Source: Spisula solida
Taxonomy: Eukaryota > Mollusca > Bivalvia > Venerida > Mactridae
Length of the DNA stretch: 64,000 bases
Direction of reading: 5' to 3'
Assembly: GCA_947247005.1 (NCBI GenBank)
Contig: OX365955.1
Span: 15,977,322 to 16,041,321, forward strand
Shown in pieces: positions 10,916-25,300 of the stretch. Position 1 is the stretch's first letter. Every line of letters starts with the position of its first letter. Made by a program: the position numbers and the translations under genes. The notes beneath the pieces were generated by a model. The model was not told the origin of the DNA and made no database searches. It saw nothing but the letters and a program-made list of their open reading frames with translations.

Positions 10916-13030
10916 ACAAAATGGTTCGCCTTATAGTCCCCCTTTACACATATAGTCTAATTTTCAGCAAATGCTCTTCAACCGTTGTTATTATTAAAAC
11001 TATTAGACTGTCCTTTAAACATGTTCAATCTCATGGATTTATTTAATGACATGTACAATGTAAGCTAAATACATGTAAGCAAATATAATAGTATTCATAT
11101 TTAACCATGTGGTGCGTTTTTATTGAATGTGAGTGTATATACGTACATGTATATGTATATATATATAACACCAAAGTAGTTAAAATATTTAACAGAACAT
11201 TTAAATAAATATTTTATTGACATGAATTAGAAATAGTATATTATACAAAAGGTTAATAAAAAAGCTCACATAACGGAACAGTAGTTTTAAAAAGGTACTA
11301 TTTTGGCAGTATGTGTAACTAGTATATTGTTCATGCGTACTTACTAGATCAGATTAATCAATAATAATAACTGAACCTAAAAGTAATGTCAAATGTCATG
11401 AGTATTTTGCTTTTTTATTCAGTTTACGGAAGAAATGTGTTTATAATGCCCGTTAAAGTGTTTCCAATTATTAAACTTAATCAGAAACCAAGACCAAATA
11501 TTTATGTCAACATAACAACACGGTACATGTACATGTATGTATTTATGTACGTTTCCTTTATTTGTCCGGTCATTACGTTGAGTGAATATTACATGTAATT
11601 CAAATAATATTATAATACAGTTTAGATATAACAGTTCAATAATATGTCATCCACTATAAATAAAGTCGTTATTATTATTATTATAATGAACAACAGTGTG
11701 TCAGTTATATAAAGATAATCTAGTTACAGTGTTCTGATACTGCTTCAAACATTACCCCATAAAATAGTGAGTGTCAGTCAAAATAGCTGTACCAATAAGC
11801 GAGATCAAGCTCTATGATCGATATCTCAACATTTTTTTCAATTATATACAGTAGTCAATTCACCAAACCAGTAAATGCCGCGAGTACTAGTCTACCCTTC
11901 TACTAGGAACCAGGAACTTCTCCACATGTGACTTTTTGTCATATTTACATGGAAGGGTATGTCTTGCCACGACTGGAAATCGCCGGGCTTATAAGCCAGC
12001 GCAATAACCACTGAACTACAACCACTGGACCACGAACGCGGTTTAAATTCGCCCTCGTATCGAACCCGTAACTGTTCGATTCAAAAGGGGAAAGGGATAA
12101 AAAAACAGACACTAGCAATACACGAGGTTCACAACATACGCGATAAAATAAAAAGTACATCATCAGAAATATAATTCAAACTTTGTACATTTTATAGAAG
12201 TACATCAGTAGATTAAAATACTGCGATCTTGTGCTCGTTTAAAATGATTCATATAAGTATTGTTATAAGTAATATGAAGACTACCCAGTCACATTAGCCT
12301 GATATCGGCGAACCAGCAGTTACCTGGAACTAACATTGCAGGGCGATACATGAACCTACATGCACCATGCTACCGATGGTATGTTGCGGCCTGGGATTTA
12401 ACCCGATACTTCTCGCAAAAGAATCGAATGCTTGAAATGAGAACAAAGTATATTCTCTGCGCCGCGGTCGACGTCTCCGAGGTCGTTTGTGTTGCCGCAC
12501 CGGTCCCTTGTGGGACGCTTATACCACAAGTATATCGAAGCGGCCTGTGTTCGCTTTAAAGAATAAAAGATTAAACGTTATCACTTAAGTTTTAATCTTT
12601 ACTTATCTGATAAAACTATCATTAATGCTGACTCGACAAATTTGAATCTTTTGTTTGGACCACCGGTTTGTTTAAAGTTTTGGTAGGTTTACGATTAAGA
12701 AACGGGGGGGGGGGGGGTGTAACCTTACACGAACGAGGTTGGCCGACTTTTTGATATTTCGTAAACACAATTTGATCGCAAATAGTATTTGTAGGGAACT
12801 AATGCTGTAAACGGTCTACATTCAGCGTTTTTATAATATCTTGACATTTATGTTAGGGCTGGGCCATGTTTATAAAACATCTTAGTAAAACATTGAGAAT
12901 TTCCTTAACTCTTTCTTAAGTGTATACATATCAGTTTAATTCTATCTTTAGAGTTCGCTATAATCGGGTCGGAGGCCGGAGGGACATCGACCGGAGTAAT
13001 TTATGTCTCTTTTGAAAGAAACATTGCTAC
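10916..13030. other. Intergenic, AT-rich, SINE fragments, no gene
   Basis: No exon supported. Bases 11955-12040 read on the minus strand look like a tRNA-derived head (ttcagtggttattgcgctgg). Bases 12305-12345 carry the word aaccagcagttacctggaact, which recurs at about 41235 and, inverted, at 27829, so it marks a dispersed SINE-like family. A 16-base G homopolymer lies near 12703-12718. Confidence 0.4.
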
Positions 13031-13033
13031 TCA

Positions 13034-14425
13034 TCGGCCGGTCTGCACACGATGTCTAGACATCGGTTATATATCGGATCATACACAGACATCGTCCAGT
13101 CTGCACACGATGCCTAGACATCGGTTATATATCGGATACACGGACATCGTCCGGTCTGCACACGATGCCTAGACATCGGTTATATATCGGATCATACACA
13201 GACATCGTCCAGTCTGCACACGATGCCTAGACATCGGTTATATATCGGATACACGGACATTGTCCGGTCTGCACACGATGCCTAGACATCGGGTATATAT
13301 CGGATACACGGACATCGTCCGGTCTGCACACGATGCCTAGACATCGGGTATATATCGGATACATGGACATCGTCCGGCCTGCACACGATGCCTAGACATC
13401 CGGTACATATCGGATACCCGGACATCGTTCAGTCTGCACACGATGCCAAGACATCGGGTATATATCGGATACACGGACATCGTATAGTCTGCACACGATG
13501 CCTAGACATCGGGTATATATCGGATCATACACAGACATCGTCCAGTCTGCACACGATGCCTAGACATCGGTTATATATCGGATACACGGACATTGTCCGG
13601 TCTGCACACGATGCCTAGACATCGGGTATATATCGGATACACGGACATCGTCCGGTCTGCACACGATGCCTAGACATCGGGTATATATCGGATACATGGA
13701 CATCGTCCGGCCTGCACACGATGCCTAGACATCCGGTACATATCGGATACCCGGACATCGTTCAGTCTGCACACGATGCCAAGACATCGGGTATATATCG
13801 GATACACGGACATCGTATAGTCTGCACACGATGCCTAGACATCGGGTATATATCGGATACACGGACATCGTCCAGTCTGCACACGATGCCTAGACATCGG
13901 GTATATATCGGATACCCGGACATCGACCGGTCTGCACACGATGCATAGACATCGGGTATATATCGGATACACGGACATCGGCCGGTCTGCACACGATGCC
14001 TAGACATCGGGTATATATCGGATGCACGGATATCGGCCGGTCTGCACACGATGCCTAGACATCGGGTATATATCGGATACACGGACATCGGCCGGTCTGC
14101 ACATGATGCCTAGACATCGGATATATATCGGATGCACGGACATCGACCGGTCTGCACACGATGCCTAGACATCGGGTATATATCGGATACACGGACATCG
14201 GCCGGTCTGCACACGATGCCTAGACATCGGGTATATATCGGATACACGGACATCGTCCAGTCTGCACACGATGCCTAGACATCGGGTATATATCGGATAC
14301 ACGGACATCGTCCAGTCTGCACACGATGCATAGACATCGGGTATATATCGGATACACGGACATCGTCCAGTCTGCACACGATGCATAGACATCGGGTATA
14401 TATCGGATACACGGACATCGTCCGG
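13034..14425. repeat. 55-bp tandem satellite, about 25 units, with 333-bp higher-order repeat
   Basis: The unit is 55 bp (some variants 58 bp by a catac insertion) and carries cacgatgcctagacatcggg, tatatatcgg and acggacatcgtccgg. A block of six units around 13360-13560 recurs 333 bp later (around 13694-13890) with the same private variants (ccggtacatatcgg, gatgccaagacatc, tcgtatagtctg), so the array has expanded in multi-unit steps. Open frames across it on both strands are artefacts of the repeat. Confidence 0.95.
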
Positions 14426-14830
14426 TGTACGGTTGAATTGTGACCCAGACAAACAAGACACTAAGATTATCATTTTTATATGATTTTAGTAGCTACTATA
14501 ATTACTAAGGACGGTTATTCTTCAATGTTTGAGAAGTAGGAGCTGCGAAAATGTTCAAGTTTAATTAAGTCAAACTATTAAAAGTTTTCCACTAAGATGC
14601 TTTATACATTAATAACGACCGCCCATGTGTTCGTCATATTTCCTTGTAATAAATGCATTGTGCATAACTATGCATGGGTATACAATAGTTTGCTACACGT
14701 CTCGTATGACTTCGTCTAAGGTATTGTTATTGAAGAAATACGTATAAATATCTTTTAAAAAGTTAAAGGATGTAAAGCGTAATGTCGTATACTCGTACGA
14801 GGGATGTTCAAAAATAACGTATACTATCGC

Positions 14831-15060
14831 CTCCTCAATAGCCTAGTGGTTGTCCGTCCGCGTAGAGTGCGGGAGGTCTCGGGTTCGATCCCAGGCTGCG
14901 TCATACCAAAGATGAATTAAAAATGGCACCAGTAATTTCCTAGCTAGACGCTCAGCAAAAATGGGAAACTGGCTTCAGTCTTCTCTCATACCTTCACGGC
15001 GATGGTTAACATCAGGAATGAGGTGTCGAGAGTGATTAATATAAGTTGAAAAGACTTGTT
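14831..15060 (+). mobile_element. tRNA-derived SINE
   Basis: A pol III-type A box (tagcctagtggttgtccg) is followed about 35 bp later by a perfect B box (ggttcgatccc at 14882-14892). A tRNA-unrelated body runs to about 15060. The head cannot fold as an intact tRNA with matching acceptor ends, so this is a SINE and not a tRNA gene. Confidence 0.65.
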
Positions 15061-15659
15061 TCACAATCGACCTTAAATACATTAGCATAAACTAACATAG
15101 ATGTTTGCTGTTTGTTAAAGTACGAAAATAATAAATATATGATTCGAAATCGTTCTGCGATCAGTATACTCTGTGTCACTATTCATGGAATGGGATGCTT
15201 GTGTTCTGTGGCTAGGTGTTGATGCGGTTGTATATGTACATGTACATTAACAGGTCAATGGTATTCGAACAAAAAGTTCCATTGTCTACATGTAGCATCA
15301 AGTTAATAGATAATCTTAATTTCGCTTAATTAAACGTACACCAAAACACTCATACGTGGCGTGCTAGTATTAATAGTAGTGTGGTCAAAATATATTTGAA
15401 TAAACCTTTGATATGATAGCTTTCTATTGATATAATTTTATGAAAATGTCCTTTGGGATCAAGCATTTTCTCATGACATTCAATTGTTATGGTTACACAT
15501 AGATCTAATATAAAACATCCTGTATTTGCCTACATAATTATGTATGTTAATGTAAAGTGCAAATATTATAAACTCATGCAAATGAGGTTAAACTGAATTA
15601 CAGTTAATTCATGGACCCTCTAATACGATAGTATATTCTTCGTCCCAGGTTAAATTGAT

Positions 15660-16140
15660 TCGAAAACCACATGTCAGATGTAGTAGCAACGGATTGGTTA
15701 AAAAACAGTCGAACGTTGCGAGCGCTTGTAAAACCAATAATCACGCGATAACTCCCCTGTTAGCGGTAATCGTCTGCTCTTCGTTGCGTGACGTCATCAA
15801 CCGTATACGCACATAATGTGATCATACATTATTACATAATGTACTCCATAGATACATCAGCTGACCATTATCGATCGACATTTCATCATATTTTCCTACT
15901 ATTGGTTTCCCGAACCATGATCATGAACAACAAGCAAGCGTAGATTAGTATAGGAACCGATAAAACACGCCTATTTGTTTACTATTAAGTATGGACAGGA
16001 AGCGTTTGTAATATTTATACTACGTTCTCAGTAACACGAGCCAGTATTAACCCACAGTCAGTGGATACAACCAGTCACAAGCAGTATTTGTGGAGATTTT
16101 TGTTACATTTTAAAAGGACTAACACACATTCTTTGATCAC
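15660..16140 (+). promoter_or_regulatory. Likely choline kinase promoter region with a consensus CRE
   Basis: The ~650 bp before the first coding exon contain a perfect palindromic cAMP-response element, TGACGTCA, at 15789-15796, and CCAAT-type words (attggt near 15695). Local GC is higher than in the surrounding DNA. No TATA box was assigned and the transcription start is unknown. Confidence 0.35.
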
Positions 16141-16335
16141 CAACAGATGCACTTTGAAAAAATTAAGATGTTACTAACACGGCGTTCTCAATTCATGTCA
16201 TTTCTAAAGTTTCGACGAGATAATATCTTGGAGATAAAACAACGTAATCTTGTGACACATAATTTGTTATCAATGGTCATTTTAGTACTTAAACGAATAC
16301 TATTTGTGTCACCTACGTGTAATGAGAAAAGAAAG

Positions 16336-19300
16336 ATGGATGGTGATTCGGTTCCTACAGCCACCAGACGACTGGGATACGAGATGTGCCGGGACTCGAT
16401 CGGTGATGTGTGGGCGGACATTAGGGAAGATGAATTCCAAATTACGGTATTAAGGTAATTTTAACGTTAACTTCCATATCTTCTGTTCACTTGTAAAAAA
16501 TGCCGAGCATAGTCTTTATTTTACAGTCAGCTTTCTGCTGAAATATGGCAGCCTTTAATATAAGTACCTCCACCGTAGTTTGAACCCGGGTTGCCAGATT
16601 AGACGACAAGCGCGCTAACCATTGAGCTATGGAAGCACATATGTATACATAGCCATGATTTTACTTATGTTATACGATTGGCTACTATTTACATTACACC
16701 ATTGTTTGTACTATTATTTCTGTGAACCGCTCATTCTGTTAACATGTATTCATTCAGATCGTCAGCTGCATAAATCGATACGTCACATCTCATACTGATG
16801 TTATCAATTGCCAAATGCATTCTGTTGCAATTTCCATGTTGACACTGTATATATACTTACATAGACTTTATTTATAGAGAAAGCTTATTTAGCATATAAT
16901 ACAACGCTAATCTACCATAAGGTCCCCCATAAAACAATAAAACTGAACAAGATATAAAACGAAATACAGTAGAGTAGTCATATGACTGTCAGTACACTAC
17001 AATGGTAAACGCATCAGTACACTACATCATAATACCAGTACACTACACCAGACTACCCGTACACTACACCACTATGTCAGTACATTACACTGGTAAATGC
17101 TTCTATAGGTACATTACACTGGTAAATGCTTCTATCGGTACATTACACTGGTAAATGCTTCTATCGGTACATTACACTTGTAAATGCTTCTATCAGTACA
17201 TTACACTGGTAAATGCTTCTATCAGTACATTACACTGGTAAATACTTCTATCAGTACATTACACTGGTAAATGCTTCTATCAGTACATTACACTGGTAAA
17301 TGCTTCTATCAGTACATTACACTCAGTGGTAAATGCTTCTATCAGTACATTACACTGGTAAATGCTTCTATCAGTACATTACACTCAGTGGTAAATGCTT
17401 CTATCAGTACATTACACTGGTAAATGCTTCTATCAGTACATTACACTGGTAAATGCTTATATCGGTACATTACACTGGTAAGCGTATTAACACACTACAC
17501 GTAACGCCAACAAACAATTACACTAAATTAGCATACCGGTTCATTCCACCAGCATAACAATACACTACAGTATAGTTTATCAGCATATTCTGCATTATAT
17601 CAGAATACCAGTACACTACACTAGTCAGCGTTTCAGTACACTACACCATACTACCAGTACACTACACCAGAATACCAGTACACTACACCAGACGACCAGT
17701 ACACAACACCAGCATACCATTACACTAGTGACTTAACCAGACTACCAGTACACTACACCAGAATACCAGTACACTACACCAGACTACCAGTACACTACAC
17801 CAGAATACCAGTACACTACACCAGACGACCAGTACACAACACCAGACTACCAGTACACTACACAAGACTACCAGTACACTACACCAGACTGCCAGTACAC
17901 TACAACAGACTACCAGTACACTACAACAGACTACCAGTACACTACACCAGACTACCAGTGCACTACACCAGACTACCAGTACACTACACAAGACTACCAG
18001 TACACTACAACAGACTACGAGTACACTACACCAGACTACCAGTACACTACAACAGACTACCAGTACACTACACCAGACTACCAGTACACTACACAAGACT
18101 ACCAGTACACTACACCAGACTACCAGTACACTACAACAGACTACGAGTACACTACACCAGACTACCAGTACACTACAACAGACTACCAGTACACTACACC
18201 AGACTACCCGTACACTACACCAGACTACCCGTACACTACACCAGACTACCAGTACACTACACCAGACTACCAGTACACTACACCAGACTACCAGTACACT
18301 ACACCATACTACCAGTACACTACACCAGGCTACCAGTACACTACACCAGACTACCCGTACACTACACCAGACTACCCGTACACTACACCATACTACCAGT
18401 ACACTACACCAGACTACCAGTACACTACACACTTTTAGATCTTTGTATTTTCAGTTGGTTATACATATATAATTAAACGGTTTTGCACTTCTAATGAGTA
18501 AGTTAGCAAATGTAACGAAAATCCAGGTCCTGAGGGCGAAGTTCATTTATAAAACATTATTATACATACATGAATTATACAACTAAAACCGCTTAAATTG
18601 TATTACTACAGTCATGGGTCCAACGTTTAACTGAATCAAGTCCAATGTTCAAACTGTACAAACTCGCACACATTTATAGAAAGTTCAGTAAACTGAATAC
18701 TGCATATATTCTGGCCTATACCATGTCTAGTGCTGCCTTCCCTGTCCGATATTTTTCTATCTTTTACATCTGATACGATCTCGAACCAAGACCCCTACCA
18801 GAGAACCAACACCACCCCGATCTCCATAGAAATACAGAGACTATGATGGAGATGGATAGGTCATGCGACCCAATTTAACTCATGGGTTGCTAATAGGTGG
18901 ACTTCAGTCGGAGATGGGTAGAAACATAGGGGGGAGCGGTCGACCTAAGGAGACATAGAGAAGATTAACAGCCCGTGAGATGACAAAGAAGGGATGGACG
19001 TGGTGTCAGATGGAATGTTGGACCGTAGACAGGAACAAATAGCATTCTTTCGGTGTGACTCTAGGTGCAACCCCCAGCGCGAAGAGTAGTAGTTTTAGTG
19101 AGATAAAATACCAGTTACTTAGCAGGAAATCGTAATAAACGTATTACATGTAATAGATTCGTAAAGATGTAAGTGAACATTGACCTCAAGCAGTTCAAAT
19201 GAGGGATTTACTATACAAACTCTACTAATAAAAGTACATTAACATGCACAAAACAGATATTTACCACATAACTATGTATATAGAAGACTTTGAGTTCACA

Positions 19301-22300
19301 GTGACTTAGCATGAAGGTGACATACGATATATTACGTAAAGGACTTGACTTGGCACTAAATGCGCCGTTCACATACTCATGCAAATAAATACTTTATTGA
19401 ATAAAAATATACCGGGGTATATTATGTTGAATAACTGAGCGTTGGATTAAGCAGCAGACTTTCGGAATTGGATGCCCGGTTTTGTATTACATGTTCCTGT
19501 GCTAGTTTTTTATGTATGTTCCGCGCCTTTTCGAGTGAAGTTGTATATTTTCTGTGCCTTTTTGTTTTCGCGTGTCCCGCGGTTTCTGTTGGGGTCGGTG
19601 CTACTTCCGGTAGTTTCGTATTTTGTTTAATTATTATAATATGGGTTTGTATCTGGATTTAAATGCCAATTCCGTTTATAATCGAGTTTTTCATTTTTAA
19701 ATAATCGATAATATGCCATAATTTCTCAGTATTTAATTTTTTGACCGGGGCCAAAAGGAGCTAGGAGTTAACTATTTATTCGTATTTGCCGGTTGTCCTC
19801 TTACTATTTCGTCCCAGCGGTTCGCATCCTACCGGGTTCGTTCATGAGTCTATGTACAGCTGTGGAGTTATGGATATATTGTTCTGTCCCCTGAGGTCAT
19901 TTATTGTAGTTTTAAGTCCCCTACCGGTTTTTGACCGGAGGGGACTATTGGTTTGTTGATATGGCAACATACATATTGACAATGGCTTTACACCGGTGGG
20001 GGACTTATGTATTGCTTGCAATTCAGTACGTCATATCTCGATTTGTTCAATTACGTCATTTTACTTAATGAAACTGGGTCACTCGTTTTAAGGTTTTCAG
20101 ATTTTTTGTTGCTGAAATCGGGCCTTTCAACGTTTTAATATTGTTACTTAACTTTTAGACTGTAGGCTGCTAAAACTATGTAGTTCAGCAGTTTTACTGT
20201 TGTTACTAGGTCATTCAGCGTGGGCTTTCTGCCTTTTGTTTGCTGAATCTTTTTTATTCAGTTTTTAACAATGAGACTAGGGGCGTTTAATTTTCTTGGT
20301 CGGTAGTGTGTTGGGCACTTCTTCGTTTTAAGATTTCTTACAGCTAAAGCGGGGCAATATAGTCCTTTTGCTGTGGAAACTGGGTCATTCAGCTTGTTAG
20401 TAGGTCATCCCACTATACGGGCCTTTCAACGTTTTAATACTGTTATTTAACTTTGAGACTAAAGGCTGCTATAACTATGTAGTTCAGCAGTTTAACTGTT
20501 GTTACTAGGTCATTCAGCGTAGGCATTCCGCCTTTTGGTTGCTGTATCTTTTCTACTGGGTCATTCAGCTAGTTATAATTTATTATACTTTTCGACAGCT
20601 TGGACTTGGGCGGATCTGCGCTTGTTTAGTTGGGCATTGTGCTTTGTGTGTTTTTAATGTTTTCTGTGCTCGGCTGGTTAAGTTGAGTGCTGCCTTCCCT
20701 GTCTGACTTAATATACTCTTTTTGGAGTCATATCAAGGTGTCTGACTTTCTTTTAAACTTTTTAATAGGCTTAAGAAGTGAAGTCAGAGTTACGAAACAC
20801 TAGACACAGTTAAGTAAGTCCGTAACTTATTGATGTAAGTACTAGCAGGTCAGTACTTATCTACGATGGCAGTCGAGCTACATTTTTATATTTTTACATA
20901 GCCAGTGTTATGCAATTTTTACAAAATATCGAAGTGTAGCAAGAGTGACATTGTGTTTTTCGGAAGGTTTTACGTCATGAAAAGCCATGCAAATGGCTAG
21001 AAAGTACATTTTTGCTAAACATGACACATTTTAGTGGAATTGTCGACATATGACGAGCGCATTTGGGACTATGCTTATTTTTATTGAAAAGCAGTCTTAG
21101 GTTATTAGAAATATAGGACATATTTATATATAGGAGCATCCATTTTTATTTTTTGCCAAAATTCAAGGCAAAATTAAGCCGTAAATGAACCTTATCCTTT
21201 GACGTCGACTTGATAACTTCGGTGGGTATGTGATGGCAAATATTGGGGATTGAACGAGTATGGTAGATTTTTCTTGGTCATACTGCATTGAAATATATAA
21301 TTACAAATTGGACTGTAAGGTAGCACTCTACAGAAACATCAGAAAATCACAGATTATATAATAATAATAAAGACTTTATTTATAGAGGGAACATACTTGA
21401 CACAACTGTCAATCTGCCGTAAGGCCCTCAACAGTAAAACATTGAAATAACAGAAACATGACATCAATAAATCTAAAGACCATGCACAAACTAGCAAGCG
21501 TATGGATATATAATGAAATTATAAAATTTAATATGTCATATAATTTGTTTAATGTTTAAAACTACAATCTCAATACATACCAACACAATTGTACATGTAC
21601 ATGAACTTAGAGGCATCAAAAACATGTCACAAGGACAACCACAACAATGCGTAAAATGAAGCTGAATAGCTACCACAAACACAACAACCTCCTATTCTGA
21701 CAACCTGTCGTCTAAACTATGTGGGATCTAGTTGATTCTGCAACGTTTTTGTGTCTGTAAATACCAAAGACGGATTTAATGGCAGTCTAGATCCAGTTTT
21801 AACCAGTTACCCTGTTGAATTACTACCGACCTGTCATTAAGATTGTCCTACATTTTAGCAAATCCTGAATCAGTTGGCTTGATTTTCTCAATTTACGAAC
21901 AATTCGAATTCGTCCTTGTACAAGTAATTTGATACATTCCACATATTTACAAACATGAATATCACTGGCACAGTTGTCAGAGTTCGCCCTGTCTAAAATA
22001 ACGATTTATTTTGTCGTAGAACGAATTTCTTATAAGTAGTTCAATTTCAGACCGATATAAAGAGTACACGAGAATAAAGTTTAAACACATCAGTTCATAC
22101 GTTTTACATTTTTTTAAAAAGATAATGTTTACATCTAAAATGATATAAAAGTTTATATCCGATGTGCCGGCTTCGCAGTGGGGCCTGGCAGACATCGGGG
22201 TAATAGTATACTTGCATGTAATAAAAACAAAGCTAAAGTGAATCATTAGTACATAAAATGGTTAATATATTCAGATAGCAGAGAAGACTGGCATGCCCAA

Positions 22301-25300
22301 TTGTGTTACCTCTGTAAATAAAAGATTCGATTATTATTACTATACATGTATATTATGTTACTCTTATAGCTCCATAGGTGAAAGTGAATCCATTGCAAGT
22401 ACATGCACATTGAAACACGATTATATCTTTGTAATTCTTCAACATAGTTCCTTTATCGCTCATGGATTACAAATATCTCTGGCCTCTTGGTCACGAAAAT
22501 TGGATGCCTCACGAGCGTGGAAGTCACGCGAAGAATTGGATGCCTCACGAGTGTGGAAGTCACGCGAATAACTGGATGCTCATTTCCGTCAGCACGTAAT
22601 CTCAAATTATTCGTGTGACTCCCATAGATACTCGCCAGGCATCCAAATGCTTGTGTGGCAGAGATGTAACCCTATGGTTGTTTTTGTCAATGTATCATGT
22701 AGTTGCTCGGTATTTTCATTAGTGTACATGTATTTATATGACTGTATACACCCGATTCATCATTTATTATAATGAATCCACCACGATGACTAGTGTTGAT
22801 CAGGATAGCCTCTCGGAATGATGTCATCAATTTTAACTACGGGGATAACATACATCAGGAACTTACACGTTTGGATAGCTTTGATCTGGTACATGTAAAA
22901 CATAATAGTAATGGTATTGATACAGGTCATAGACACTTTGTTGTTCATAGTTTACCCATGTAAAACAAAATACCGCTTATTTTTCTACGTCACGTCCGTA
23001 TTTTTTTGTTATCTTGAAAAAAGACGAAGCCGAAACGTCGATATAATGATTTTAAATAATAGTTAGTGTTGCTGATCCCGGTGTGTTCTACAGTTGTAAG
23101 CAGACAAGCTACATGTATTAGATTAATAGTACGTGTACTGTATCTAAATTGAATCTGTCAATGGGGGCATATTCGTAAAATGCATAAACATATGTTTAAT
23201 GAGACAATAAAAGATTATGGTTAATGACTAAGATGGATGCATTGTAGACTGTTTGCCTCGAGTGTGGTAGATGATCTGATTACATGCATGTGATCAACCT
23301 CGTATGCTAGCCTAAAAGATAACTGTATAATTGAAGAAAAGAAAGAAAAATCTTCATAAATGATACATTTACCTGTGCGCATAAATTGCAAATCAAGCAT
23401 ATTTAATTAATGAAAAATATCATTAAAATTGTGCGTGTAAGTAGATCGCTCTTTACGTGAAAACTCGGACGTCAAAGTATTTTATTTTGTTTACACAATT
23501 AACGTCTTTGATATTTGTTTTGAGTTTATTGCGTCTTTCAACAAGAGGTCTGATAATTATTGTTTACTGTATGAATTTGATCGTACAGTAAAGTTTAAAT
23601 TGGCAGGAAATGACTGTGTTTCGTGTGACTTTTATTAATATTGAACTAGTTATTACTACGCTTGTTTTGAAGTACGTAAATTGTCACATTTGACATGTTG
23701 TAAATACCAACACGTGACCTATGAGTTTATCAGTCAATATTAATGGTATAAATCACGCGCTGTGATGAATCATACAGTCATTTCACTACACTGTTGTACC
23801 ATGCAGCTTTGACATTCATATATTATCGTTCCTGGAAATCGAATATATCATGATTTACATTACATGTTCAACCCTCGATCGGTACTTTTCCCGCTGTTGT
23901 TAAGCATTTTTGTTTCATTTTTGGCTCACCATATGCTCGCAATGAAATCGAGTTGCAAAAATGGGACATGTAGGGCCAGATCAAAGAAAAAAGTTGAGAA
24001 CCCTCTAGATGCTTGCCCAATGTCTTTGACGATGTCTTTAAGAACTAAAAATCGACATCAGTGTTAACTATAAATAAAGACAATTAGACTTTAGGCATCT
24101 CTGGGAAATACCCTGGTCACAATCACAGGTAACTGTATCATTGATAAATTATTTTATAAAATTTATGTTATCTTAGAAATGTGCATTAGTACTAAGGTGG
24201 TCAGATTTTCATGGTATCATAAACAAGAATTGGCTTTCGATATCTTCATAAAGTAATTACATTCATTGACAACATCATTAGAACTACCTCCATGATAAAT
24301 CCTAACGAAATTGATCAACTAGTTAAAAAGTCATCTTATGAAATGTATACCACCAATAGAATCGAAACAAAATAAAAGAAAGTGGTTTCACGCCTTGTGT
24401 GTTTATTTTCTTATTTATGGACGGATTTTTAAAATAATGATATCAAAGTAAAGACGAAACTCTCTAGTTTCTGATTACTTAAATGTATTTAAAATAACAC
24501 CAATGTTAATGAAATGTTTATTAAAAACAAACTGCACCTCAGTGACTGTGTGGTCGATTTCCCGTGTTGTAAACCTTTCTAAGATGTTAAACTTAAAAAA
24601 AAAAGATAATAAAACAATACAATCCCAATTTTAGGATGGTGATCAAAACTTGAAGATCTCGTACATACTGTTGATACAAATATACATGCAGAGTTTCACA
24701 ATATGTTCATCTTGTGAAGCTTCCTGGTGTGAGCGTCATAAAGTCATCTTGGCCAACCCTCGTAAATAATTTACAGATTTAGCCTGGATGTTGAAATTGA
24801 GATGATCGATGTTTATTTATTTCAGAGGAGGTCTGACAAATTATCTGTACGTATGTTCGCTACCAGCCCATGTTCAGCCGCCAGATAACCTACCAAGGAG
24901 TGTATTACTTCGTATTTATGGTCACATAGCAACAGAATGCAAGATCGTCGTACAAAACTCTGTTATATTCGCCCTTATGTCAGAGAAACAACTGGGACCA
25001 AAGTTATTTGGTATGACGCCAGCTGCCAGGTTGGAAGAATTTGTGCCGGTAATTTATATTTATTCATACATGTATAGCATGCACAGTCAAATGCAAAGTT
25101 ATTTTCTCAAGGGAGTGGGTGTCCCCCCCCCCCCCCCTATCTCATAGGCCTGCCATACAATCTTGATAGATCTATATAATATTTATTTTAATAACCCATT
25201 GGCCAAAACTTCAGGGTGGGGTGCCCAAATATTCTGTCACCTCCCTAATAATGTATCTGTTCAAGTGTAAATAAGAAAGGGGTCATTTATAACAGGTGTT

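Noticed and set aside
13034..14425. CRISPR-like repeat-spacer look
   Set aside because: The units are tandem with no unique spacers, and the genome is eukaryotic.
13388..14473. Frames of 75-108 codons with repeated CLDIGYISD or DIYPMSRHRVQT motifs
   Set aside because: Produced by the 55-bp satellite.
16147..16335. Upstream in-frame ATG extending choline kinase by 63 residues
   Set aside because: The added residues show no resemblance to the family; the 16336 start gives a normal-length protein.
16566..16636. Functional tRNA gene
   Set aside because: The acceptor stem forms, but the T and anticodon stems are mismatched; treated as a relic.
17725..18476. Long open frames (235 codons minus, 172 codons plus)
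   Set aside because: They are the 21-bp minisatellite read in frame, with no unique sequence or domain.
22990..23100. gacgaagccgaaacgtcg segment considered as a hammerhead ribozyme or a Penelope-like 3' end
   Set aside because: The full hammerhead core (CUGANGA with GAAA in the right arrangement) is absent, and no reverse transcriptase lies upstream.
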